This document shows positions 1 through 5,852 of a stretch of 9,177 nucleotides of DNA, piece by piece. Every line of letters begins with the position of its first letter. The first letter of the stretch is position 1. Below the pieces are notes generated by a model. It worked only from the letters and a program-made list of their open reading frames with translations, had not been told where the DNA came from and did not search any database. The DNA is from JAXDLH01 sp034666705 (GTDB taxonomy: Bacteria > Chloroflexota > UBA6077 > SHYK01), in contig JAXDLH010000035.1 in the NCBI GenBank assembly GCA_034666705.1, forward strand, positions 1 through 9,177, read 5' to 3'. A program made the translations under genes and the position numbers.

Positions 1-693
1 GCCAGCGCCTATATCGCGCTGCTGGCGAGCACAAGATTCACTACACCACCTGAAGTGCGGCGAAAGCAGCTTGAAAAAGCCGTGGCTATGGCGCCGAATG
101 ACCCGTCGTTACTTTCTGCGTTGTCGACCGAGCTGATTGCATTCGACCAGGCGGAGGCGATCCGGGTTGCAAGACGCGCGTACATGCTCGACTCGACATC
201 GTCTACGACGACCGTCTATTACGCCGTGGCGCTCGAAGTCGTCGGGCGTCCGGCGGAAGCTCTGGCCCCGATTGACGCCTCGATCAGGAGAGGGGCGGCA
301 GTACCGTTTGTGCACTATGCGCGGGGCGAAGCGCTTCTTGCGCTTGGCCGTGCACGAGAGGCTTTGGAGTCTTACAGAAGCGCCGAGCTTGCAATGCCGG
401 ATGCGGCGCGGACGGGCATGGGCCGCGCCTACGCCGCGCTCGGCCAGCCACAGCGGGCCATTCAATTCGCAAAGGCTTTGGAGGTTGACGCGGGCAAGCG
501 TTACGTCAGCAAGGATTACATCGCCCAGATTTACGCGGAGCTGGGGGATAAGGAGCAAGCCTTCAAGTGGCTGGATCGAGCGGCAGACGATAGATCCGGG
601 TACCTGACGTGGCTCGGGGTCAGTCCAGCCTGGGCGTCATTGCGCAGCGACCCGCGGTTTGCGGCTCTGAAAGTGAGGCTGCGCCTCCCTTAG
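1..693 (+). CDS. TPR-repeat protein, C-terminal part (5' end outside window)
   Basis: The reading frame is open from base 1, so the true start lies upstream and about 230 residues are visible, ending at TAG 691-693. The protein is alpha-helical with degenerate tetratricopeptide repeats. Visible TPR-like cores include 'ALEVVGRPAEAL', 'GEALLALGRAREALESYRSA', 'GRAYAALGQPQRAI' and 'AQIYAELGDKEQAFKWLDRA', each with the small-residue pattern and an acidic or Pro-rich turn. The tail, ending 'SLRSDPRFAALKVRLRLP', is typical of long TPR proteins in Acidobacteriota and Gemmatimonadota, where such tails follow a Ser/Thr kinase, a CadC-like winged helix or a TolB-like domain. The N-terminal domain is not in the window, so the full function cannot be called. 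TPRs bind protein partners. No membrane segment is visible. The gene is not part of the operon that follows, which has its own promoter. Confidence 0.85.
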   Translation, partial: ASAYIALLASTRFTTPPEVRRKQLEKAVAMAPNDPSLLSALSTELIAFDQAEAIRVARRAYMLDSTSSTTTVYYAVALEVVGRPAEALAPIDASIRRGAAVPFVHYARGEALLALGRAREALESYRSAELAMPDAARTGMGRAYAALGQPQRAIQFAKALEVDAGKRYVSKDYIAQIYAELGDKEQAFKWLDRAADDRSGYLTWLGVSPAWASLRSDPRFAALKVRLRLP

Positions 694-705
694 TCAAAAA
701 GGATT

Positions 706-759
706 GTGACTGCGTAGCGCTCGGTTATCGAAGAGCCCGCCGGGCGACGATGTAGTCAC
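706..759 (+). other. Foldable intergenic segment downstream of the TPR gene
   Basis: Bases 706-715 (GTGACTGCGT) can pair with 750-759 (ATGTAGTCAC) as a 10-bp RNA helix with two G-U pairs. Inside it, GCTC 719-722 can pair with GAGC 733-736, or alternatively GCCC 735-738 with GGGC 742-745. No T-tract follows, so this is not a standard intrinsic terminator. It starts 12 bases after the TPR stop codon and may shape the 3' end of that mRNA. A chance fold is possible. Confidence 0.3.
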
Positions 760-794
760 GATAGGTCGGGATAGAAATCGACCTGGTTGTGACC

Positions 795-837
795 AAAAAA
801 AAAAAAGCTTGACAGCTATGGCTAACGGCTTTAGAGT
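795..837 (+). promoter_or_regulatory. Sigma-70-type promoter with upstream A-tract
   Basis: A perfect -35 box TTGACA (809-814) is followed, after exactly 17 bp, by TAGAGT (832-837) as the -10 box. Twelve consecutive A residues (795-806) end two bases before the -35 box, roughly -49 to -38 from the expected start near 844. That is the position of an UP element bound by the RNA polymerase alpha C-terminal domain. The promoter drives the GntR/ABC operon starting at 883. The predicted leader of about 39 nt is pyrimidine-rich and has no clear Shine-Dalgarno sequence. Confidence 0.75.
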
Positions 838-862
838 ACTAGTGTACTACTCTAGTAGCACT
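832..862 (+). promoter_or_regulatory. Overlapping dyads, probable GntR (YtrA-type) operator
   Basis: Two overlapping inverted repeats cover the -10 box and the predicted transcription start. The first is TAGAGTA (832-838), 9 bases, TACTCTA (848-854). The second is TACTA (845-849), CTC, TAGTA (853-857). The second extends outward to AGTG (841-844) and CACT (859-862), with one extra base in the right arm. Dyad symmetry on the core promoter of an operon led by a GntR regulator fits autorepression by steric block. The exact protein footprint is inferred. Confidence 0.6.
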
Positions 863-882
863 CTCATACTCCCTTATCGAAC

Positions 883-1302
883 GTGACCTTTTTCCTTAAG
901 CCCAACCCGTCGTCCGGCGTTCCGATCTATTTGCAGCTGAAGGATCAGATTCGCCACGCCATCGAAACCGGAGCCCTAAGATCTGGCGACCCTTTGCCCG
1001 GCATTCGGGCATTGGCCGAGGAGCTCGTCGTGAACGCGAATACCGTCGCCCGGGTTTACCGCGAGATGGAGATGGAGGGCTTGGTCGAGCTTCGTCACGG
1101 CGTCGGTGCCTTCGTCGGCGCATCCAGTCCCGCTGCGCGGCATACGTTTGGAAGAACTGCGGCGCTTTCGGCAATACAACCCAGCATTCGGAAGTTTGTA
1201 CAAGACCTTCGCCACCGGGGTCTGACACCCGACGAAATTCGGCGGCTAATCGAGGCGGAGCTCGAAGCTCACCGCCCAAACACAATCAGAGGTAAGACAT
1301 GA
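883..1302 (+). CDS. GntR-family transcriptional regulator, YtrA subfamily
   Basis: This 139-residue protein is a winged-helix DNA-binding regulator. Residues 14-78 carry the GntR fold: 'PIYLQLKDQIRHAIETG', then 'GDPLPGIRALAEEL' and the recognition helix 'VNANTVARVYREMEMEG', ending in the wing 'VELRHGVGAFV'. The usual 'LPSxRxLA' reads 'LPGIRALA' here. Only about 60 residues follow, including the helix 'GLTPDEIRRLIEAELEA'. This short two-helix C-terminus defines the YtrA subfamily, whose members dimerise and typically repress adjacent ABC transporter genes. The start is GTG at 883: an in-frame stop at 856-858 and the lack of ATG between leave no better choice. Its stop overlaps the next start by 4 bases (ATGA), suggesting translational coupling. 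The inducing ligand is unknown. Confidence 0.9.
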   Translation: MTFFLKPNPSSGVPIYLQLKDQIRHAIETGALRSGDPLPGIRALAEELVVNANTVARVYREMEMEGLVELRHGVGAFVGASSPAARHTFGRTAALSAIQPSIRKFVQDLRHRGLTPDEIRRLIEAELEAHRPNTIRGKT

Positions 1303-2195
1303 TGTTCCCTTGCGTCATTGAAACGGACAAGTTGTCCAAGTCCTATGGCTCGTTCGAGGCGGTGCGCGAGCTATCCCTTCTAGTTGAGAAGGGGTCGATC
1401 ACTGGCTTTCTTGGCCAGAACGGAGCCGGCAAGAGCACTACGATAAAGATGTTGTTGGGCATGATGCGCCCTTCTCATGGTGGGGGACGCGTACTCGGGC
1501 ATGATATCGCTGACCCCAAGGCAAGCCTGGCCATGCGTCAGCGAATTGCTTACGTGGCCGAAGACAAGCGGCTCTACGACTATATGACGGTGGGGCAGTT
1601 GATTGCGTTCACGAAGGCCTTCTACCCGACCTGGCGCGAGGACGTCGAAAAGGAATTGCTGGAGGAGTTCCGCCTTCCGGTCGATCGGGTAACCAAGAAG
1701 CTCTCCAAGGGGATGCGAACGCAGACTGCTCTGCTTCTGGCATTTTCGAAAGGTGCTGAGTTGTTAGTACTTGATGAGCCGAGCGAAGGTCTCGACCCCG
1801 TCATCGCGGAACGCGTCCTTCAATTAACCGTGAGGGCAGCGGCCGACGGCGCAAGTGTTTTCTTCTCGTCGCACCAGATCGCGGAAGTTGAGCAGATTGC
1901 GGACCGCGTTCTAATGATTGACCGTGGCCGGCTGGTCCTCGACACCAGCTTGGACGCCGTCAGAGAGAAGTTTAGAAGGATCCGGGCTGTGTACGAACAC
2001 CCTGAAAGCGTGGATCTGCGATCCCTCGCTGGTGCGCGGCGGGTTCACATTGATGGGCGCGTGCTGTCGGTGATCGCGAGCGAGAACGTTGATGCAATCG
2101 CAGCCCGACTTCACGAGACCCAGGGAACGGCTATCGAAGTGTTGCCAGTGACGCTCAAGGAAGTTCTCCTCGACAGCATCGGTACCGGAAAATGA
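1299..2195 (+). CDS. ABC-2-type exporter ATP-binding protein (YtrB/CcmA-like)
   Basis: This is a complete 298-residue nucleotide-binding subunit that should power the two membrane proteins encoded next. Visible motifs are Walker A GQNGAGKST (residues 39-47), Q-loop region 'YVAEDKRLYDYMTV' (85-98), signature LSKGM (135-139), Walker B LLVLDEP (155-161), D-loop GLDP (164-167) and switch His192. The Q-loop carries Glu rather than Gln, which is common in this branch. 'AFYPTWREDVEKELLEEF' (107-124) resembles the FYPxW stretch I associate with YtrB-like ATPases next to GntR regulators. After residue 210 lies the C-terminal extension usual for ABC-2 exporters. AGAGG at 1288-1292 serves ATG 1299; an adjacent ATG at 1302 is an equally plausible start. 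The gene overlaps its neighbours by 4 bases on each side. The substrate cannot be deduced. Confidence 0.92.
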   Translation: MMFPCVIETDKLSKSYGSFEAVRELSLLVEKGSITGFLGQNGAGKSTTIKMLLGMMRPSHGGGRVLGHDIADPKASLAMRQRIAYVAEDKRLYDYMTVGQLIAFTKAFYPTWREDVEKELLEEFRLPVDRVTKKLSKGMRTQTALLLAFSKGAELLVLDEPSEGLDPVIAERVLQLTVRAAADGASVFFSSHQIAEVEQIADRVLMIDRGRLVLDTSLDAVREKFRRIRAVYEHPESVDLRSLAGARRVHIDGRVLSVIASENVDAIAARLHETQGTAIEVLPVTLKEVLLDSIGTGK

Positions 2196-3037
2196 CTGGG
2201 AGCCAACCATCGCCCGCATTCAGTGTCAATCGGCATTCGAGGAGAGGGCCTTGGCACGCGCTGTTCTATAAGGCCTGGTTCGAAACCAGATCACGATTTC
2301 TAACGGGTCTCATTGTCGTGATCGCGATCTGTGCGTTTATGACATTGCTGCACCCGTACAAGATCGCAATGTGGAAGCGGGACCTCATCCAACATCCCGA
2401 GTGGAAAGATCCGATCTGGTCCTTCGCGGTGCATACCAACTACGCGACGTATCTCTGGCACTATCTCTACCAGGACATGCTGCAGAAGGTGTTTCTCATC
2501 CTGGCCGTCCTGCTCGGGATCGGTGGCCTAGGACGGGAGGCTTCCCACGGAACGGCCGGCCTAACCTTGGCACTTCCGGTCAGTCGGAAGACGCTGCTCG
2601 CCAGTCGGGCTGCAGTCGGCGCCATCGAGGTAGGCCTGCTCGGGTTTGTAGCCTTCCTTACGATAGTGGTTTGCTCGAGGGCCATTCGCATCGACTATTC
2701 CCTGACGCATGGGCTCCTGCATGCCGGCCTCATCGTCGCTGGCGGGCTGGTCGGATTCGCTGCCGGACTCTTGATATCTGCAACGGTAGAGGGCGAGCAC
2801 GCGCCCACCCTGGTAGCGCTCTCAATTGTCGGAATGCTGTTCTATGTAATGGCACCGTACTCCGATGGCGTCCCGACGTCGCTGTTGGTCGGGGCTCTCA
2901 ATCTGGTGGGAGTCATGTCCGGCGGCAGCGGAAGCGGGCTCGCGGACGTCCCGTGGACAGGCCTCGCGGTGAGTCTGACGATCGCATCCCTTTCGGTCTA
3001 CTACGCCTTTTACCGGAGTACATCTCGTGACTATTAG
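2192..3037 (+). CDS. ABC-2-type exporter membrane subunit 1
   Basis: This 281-residue polytopic inner-membrane protein forms half of the exporter channel. Six hydrophobic segments are apparent at about residues 35-53, 96-114, 140-161, 174-197, 205-221 and 257-274. The first loop (54-95) is long and rich in Trp and Tyr. An amphipathic start, 'LFYKAWFETRSRF' (24-36), precedes helix 1. Between helices 2 and 3 lies 'GGLGREASHGTAGLTLALPV' (111-130), matching the ABC-2 pattern in which a G-T-xx-L-xx-LP-S/V-R segment contacts the ATPase. The next gene repeats both signatures, so the two subunits are paralogues. ATG 2192 overlaps the ATPase stop (ATGA), and the end overlaps the next gene by 11 bases. 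I do not recognise a specific named subunit. Confidence 0.85.
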   Translation: MTGSQPSPAFSVNRHSRRGPWHALFYKAWFETRSRFLTGLIVVIAICAFMTLLHPYKIAMWKRDLIQHPEWKDPIWSFAVHTNYATYLWHYLYQDMLQKVFLILAVLLGIGGLGREASHGTAGLTLALPVSRKTLLASRAAVGAIEVGLLGFVAFLTIVVCSRAIRIDYSLTHGLLHAGLIVAGGLVGFAAGLLISATVEGEHAPTLVALSIVGMLFYVMAPYSDGVPTSLLVGALNLVGVMSGGSGSGLADVPWTGLAVSLTIASLSVYYAFYRSTSRDY

Positions 3038-3830
3038 TCGCGCAGTCTCTTTGAGCTTTCTGACGGATTCACCAACCAGGCGCGGTGTCCTCACACTGCT
3101 GAAGAAAGCGTGGTACGAAACACGGGCTCGCTTCTTTGCCGCCGCGATCCTGCTCGCCCTACTTGGCGTTTCGACGGTGTTTCGCGCTGAGCCCACAATC
3201 AGCGCCTGGGAATCATTCCATCGAGGGGAAAGCATGCCGTATGCGCTCTATGTATGGCTCTCCCTGTCGAAGGGCTACTTGATGTTCTTCTGGGTTATCT
3301 GCGCTGTGATCCTAGGACTCGGTGGTTTGGTGCGTGAACACTCGATGGGCACAGTGGGTTTCACGCTGTCACTGCCAGTCAGTCGGCGAGCCTTGGTAGT
3401 TACAAGGGCACTGGTCGGAGCTGCCGAGGCTTTTGCGTTGGCAATGATCCCGGGAATTCTTGTCGCACTTCTCTCGCCAGCCCTTGGATACTCTTACCCC
3501 CCTGGCCAATCCTTGCTTTTCGGGATCCTGATGGCGGGCGGCGGGATGATTTTCTATTCGCTGGGATTTTTTCTCTCGCACGTGTTTCGTGGAGAGTTTG
3601 CCGCACCGGGCGTTGGGTTGGCAATCGTGGCCGGTATCTACGTTCTTACACGTCTGCCACAACTGGACGACTTCGACGTTTTCGATCTGATGACAGGTAG
3701 TCACTATATGATCCACGCGACCTACCTGTTAGGGGATGCGTTTCCGATTTTTCCCCTCATCTGCTCGCTCACCGCGGCGAGCGGACTCGTGGCCCTGTCA
3801 GCCGCGATTGCATCACGACGCGATTTCTAG
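3027..3830 (+). CDS. ABC-2-type exporter membrane subunit 2
   Basis: This 267-residue inner-membrane protein is a diverged paralogue of the preceding product. Shared blocks are 'KKAWYETRARF' (26-36) and 'GLGGLVREHSMGTVGFTL' (97-114) followed by 'SLPVSRRALVVTRALVGAAE'. Six hydrophobic segments are visible at about 34-52, 82-101, 126-149, 161-185, 194-208 and 239-261. Two unequal permeases with one ATPase suggest a heterodimeric channel on an ATPase homodimer (inference). The start is GTG 3027, supported by GGAG at 3015-3018 with 8-base spacing, and it overlaps the upstream gene by 11 bases in another frame. The stop codon TAG lies only 28 bases from the end of the convergent operon. The substrate is unknown; YtrABC-like systems are linked to cell-wall-active compounds in Gram-positives, which may not carry over here. 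Confidence 0.85.
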   Translation: MTISRAVSLSFLTDSPTRRGVLTLLKKAWYETRARFFAAAILLALLGVSTVFRAEPTISAWESFHRGESMPYALYVWLSLSKGYLMFFWVICAVILGLGGLVREHSMGTVGFTLSLPVSRRALVVTRALVGAAEAFALAMIPGILVALLSPALGYSYPPGQSLLFGILMAGGGMIFYSLGFFLSHVFRGEFAAPGVGLAIVAGIYVLTRLPQLDDFDVFDLMTGSHYMIHATYLLGDAFPIFPLICSLTAASGLVALSAAIASRRDF

Positions 3831-3844
3831 ACCTATCGAGGTAT

Positions 3845-3892
3845 GTCGGCGGATGCGGTCATGATGCGACCGATTGACCGCTCTCCGCCGGC
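3845..3892. terminator. Long two-part hairpin between convergent operons, possible bidirectional terminator
   Basis: The outer stem pairs GTCGGCGGA (3845-3853) with TCCGCCGGC (3884-3892): 9 pairs, one of them a G-T wobble. After a small bulge (1 and 2 bases), a perfect 7-bp stem follows, GCGGTCA (3855-3861) with TGACCGC (3875-3881), around a 13-base loop. It starts 15 bases past the stop of the plus-strand operon and covers the last codons and stop of the minus-strand ATPase gene. Neither strand has a T-run after the stem, so a classical intrinsic terminator is not shown. It may instead block 3' exonucleases or assist Rho. Confidence 0.5.
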
Positions 3893-4578
3893 TGCTCATC
3901 GACCACCCGACCATCGAACAGATCCACCAGCCTATCCGCGTGACGCGCGTACCGCGCATCGTGGGTTACCATACAGATGGTCGCCCCGCCTTTGTGTAGC
4001 TCGCGCAACAGATCCATCACCGCTTCGCTGTTCCGCGAGTCGAGATTCCCAGTGGGCTCGTCAGCCAAAAGAATCGCCGGATCACCGGCCACAGCGCGCG
4101 CCACCGCCACGCGCTGCTGCTGCCCGCCAGAGAGCTGCGACGGAAAATGGTTCGCCCGGTGCGACATCCCCACCCGCTCGAGCGCATCATGTACCCGAGA
4201 CTTCCGCTCGTCCGCCGTCATCCCCCTATATGTGAGCGGCAGCTCCACATTCTCGGCCACCGTCAGATCCCCGATCAGATTGAACGCCTGAAAGATGAAT
4301 CCGATCTGCCGGTTGCGAACGCGCGCGCGATCGGCGCGCGACAGGTTTGAGACCGGCTCGCCCGCCAAGGTGTACTCGCCGTCCGTTGGCGCATCGAGCA
4401 GACCCAGGATGGAGAGCAGCGTCGTCTTCCCCGAGCCCGATGGCCCGGCGATGGACACGTACTCGCCCTCGTTTATCTCGAGATGGACATCCGCGAGGGC
4501 GTGGGTTTCCACCTCGTCGGTGTGGTAAACCTTGTTGATGCCTTCGAGACTGATCAGCGCTTCACCCTTCTTTGCCAT
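3859..4578 (-). CDS. ABC transporter ATP-binding protein, MacB/LolD type
   Basis: This 239-residue ATPase belongs to the FtsE/LolD/MacB class, which drives mechanotransmission rather than transmembrane pumping. Visible motifs are Walker A GPSGSGKT (45-52), Q-loop 'IFQAFNLIGDLTVAENVELP' (Gln97), signature LSGGQQQR (149-156), Walker B ILLADEP (169-175), D-loop NLDS (178-181) and switch His206. The 'AFNLI..LTVAENVELPLTYRG' region is characteristic of this class. ATG 4576-4578 is well supported by GGAG (4585-4588 on the plus strand) 6 bases upstream. It follows the adaptor gene by 19 bases and is the last gene of the padR-permease-adaptor-ATPase operon. In canonical MacB this domain is fused to the permease. 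Here it is a separate chain, presumably working with the permease encoded at 5853-8438. Confidence 0.93.
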   Translation of the reverse strand: MAKKGEALISLEGINKVYHTDEVETHALADVHLEINEGEYVSIAGPSGSGKTTLLSILGLLDAPTDGEYTLAGEPVSNLSRADRARVRNRQIGFIFQAFNLIGDLTVAENVELPLTYRGMTADERKSRVHDALERVGMSHRANHFPSQLSGGQQQRVAVARAVAGDPAILLADEPTGNLDSRNSEAVMDLLRELHKGGATICMVTHDARYARHADRLVDLFDGRVVDEQPAESGQSVAS

Positions 4579-4597
4579 CGATTTCTCCGGTTCGCTG

Positions 4598-5842
4598 CTA
4601 TTTGATTCGAATCCGTTCAGTGTTGTCGGGGAGCTGTACCTCTGACAGGACTATCCTGTCGCCGGGCTGCAGCCCCTGAACTATCTCCACCGCGTTCGCC
4701 GACACCCGGCCCAGACGGACCTGCACCCGGGTCGCGGTCTTGCCGCCGGGGTCGAGGCGAAACAATCCGACAATCGCGTTGTCCTGCGCGAGCGTGGGAC
4801 GGCCGGTGAATAAAATGTTCTTGAGGCGCTCCAGCTGAATCGTTCCGTCCACGTTAAGGTCGGGACGCGCGCCGGAGGGGAGCGGTCCATCGAGCGACAC
4901 GTCAATCGACACAGTGCCGCCCTGCGCCGCGGGATCCATCCGCGACACATGTCCCTTCACGATTCCATTCCTTGTGTCAACGAGACCGTCCTGGCCAATT
5001 GCCACATCCTTCGCCTGCGTCTCGCCTATGCGGAGCACCGCCTTGAGCTTTCCGGGCTGAACCACTTTCCCGATCGTCGTGCCGGCATTCACCCATTGTC
5101 CCGGTTGGAGAGTCAGCTCCTGCAGCACGCCCTGTTCGCCGGCTCGCACCACCAGAGTTTGCACACGGTTCTGCTGGAACGTTGCGATCGCCTGGAGCCG
5201 CTGTATCTGGCGCCGTTGCGCCGCGAGCTGCTCGTCAACGCTCTGGGTCATCAACGCCAGACGCCGCTGTTCCAGTTTGAGACGCGTGCTCACCTCTTCG
5301 TCGGACGCCCGCTTGTTGTTGTACTCGAAGCGCGAGATCAACTTCATGGCGAGCAGCGTGTCCGCAGCGGTGCGCTCCTGCGCCGAGCTGACGTTGAGCG
5401 TGCGGATCGTCGCGACAGTGCCCTCCTGAGACAGGCGCCCGCCTTCGAGCTGTACCCGCAGATCGCCGAGTCGCGACTGCGCCTCGCTTAGCGCCTGTTG
5501 CGCCTGCAGCGCTTCAATCTGGACGTCCGGATTCGACATCTCGAGCAGCACTGTGTTCGGCTCGACGGCCTGGCCCGGCTGCGCAACTATGCGCTCGACG
5601 CGCGCCGAAGTCACCGCGGAGATCCAGCGAATCCGTTCCGGCACGAGGGTACCAGGCCCGCGAACCTCGCGCACCATGTCGCCGCGTCGAACGGAATCGA
5701 TGATGAGCGACACTCTCTCGACAGTTGGCTCGGCGGGTTTGAGACGGCTCACGCCGACGGTGGCGAGCACAAGCAACACAGCTACGGCACCGCCGGCTGC
5801 ATACCGGCGACTCTTCGGCTTCGGGGCACGGGCGATGTCCAT
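4598..5842 (-). CDS. Periplasmic adaptor (membrane fusion) protein, MacA/HlyD-like
   Basis: This 414-residue adaptor should link an inner-membrane transporter to an outer-membrane channel. An N-terminal anchor (about residues 15-32, 'AAGGAVAVLLVLATVGV') follows a basic cytoplasmic start. Next come one half of a lipoyl-like domain (73-102, including 'VTSARVERIVAQPGQAVEPN'), a long Gln/Arg/Glu-rich coiled-coil hairpin (about 104-230), the second lipoyl half (231-262, 'EQGVLQELTLQPGQWVNAGT'), a beta-barrel (about 263-340) and a membrane-proximal domain ending in 'GLQPGDRIVLSE' (390-401). That order is standard for MacA-type adaptors. There is no lipobox, so it appears to be anchored by the uncleaved segment. 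ATG 5840-5842 lies 10 bases after the permease stop, with a modest AGG as a possible ribosome site. No TolC homologue is nearby, so the outer partner must be encoded elsewhere. Confidence 0.9.
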   Translation of the reverse strand: MDIARAPKPKSRRYAAGGAVAVLLVLATVGVSRLKPAEPTVERVSLIIDSVRRGDMVREVRGPGTLVPERIRWISAVTSARVERIVAQPGQAVEPNTVLLEMSNPDVQIEALQAQQALSEAQSRLGDLRVQLEGGRLSQEGTVATIRTLNVSSAQERTAADTLLAMKLISRFEYNNKRASDEEVSTRLKLEQRRLALMTQSVDEQLAAQRRQIQRLQAIATFQQNRVQTLVVRAGEQGVLQELTLQPGQWVNAGTTIGKVVQPGKLKAVLRIGETQAKDVAIGQDGLVDTRNGIVKGHVSRMDPAAQGGTVSIDVSLDGPLPSGARPDLNVDGTIQLERLKNILFTGRPTLAQDNAIVGLFRLDPGGKTATRVQVRLGRVSANAVEIVQGLQPGDRIVLSEVQLPDNTERIRIK

Positions 5843-5852
5843 GGCCGGCTAC

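Noticed and set aside
706..759. tRNA-like gene
   Set aside because: There is a closing stem, but no TpsiC motif, anticodon arm or CCA context of the right geometry.
784..806. Hairpin TGGT-TGTG-ACCA next to the homopolymer as an intrinsic terminator
   Set aside because: On the plus strand the stem is followed by A, not T. On the minus strand the T-run comes before the stem, so neither orientation fits.
1551..1565. Q-loop Glu in place of Gln in the ABC-2 ATPase as a sign of inactivity
   Set aside because: Glu at this position (PEE/AED type) is common in ABC-2 exporter ATPases, and all other catalytic motifs are intact.
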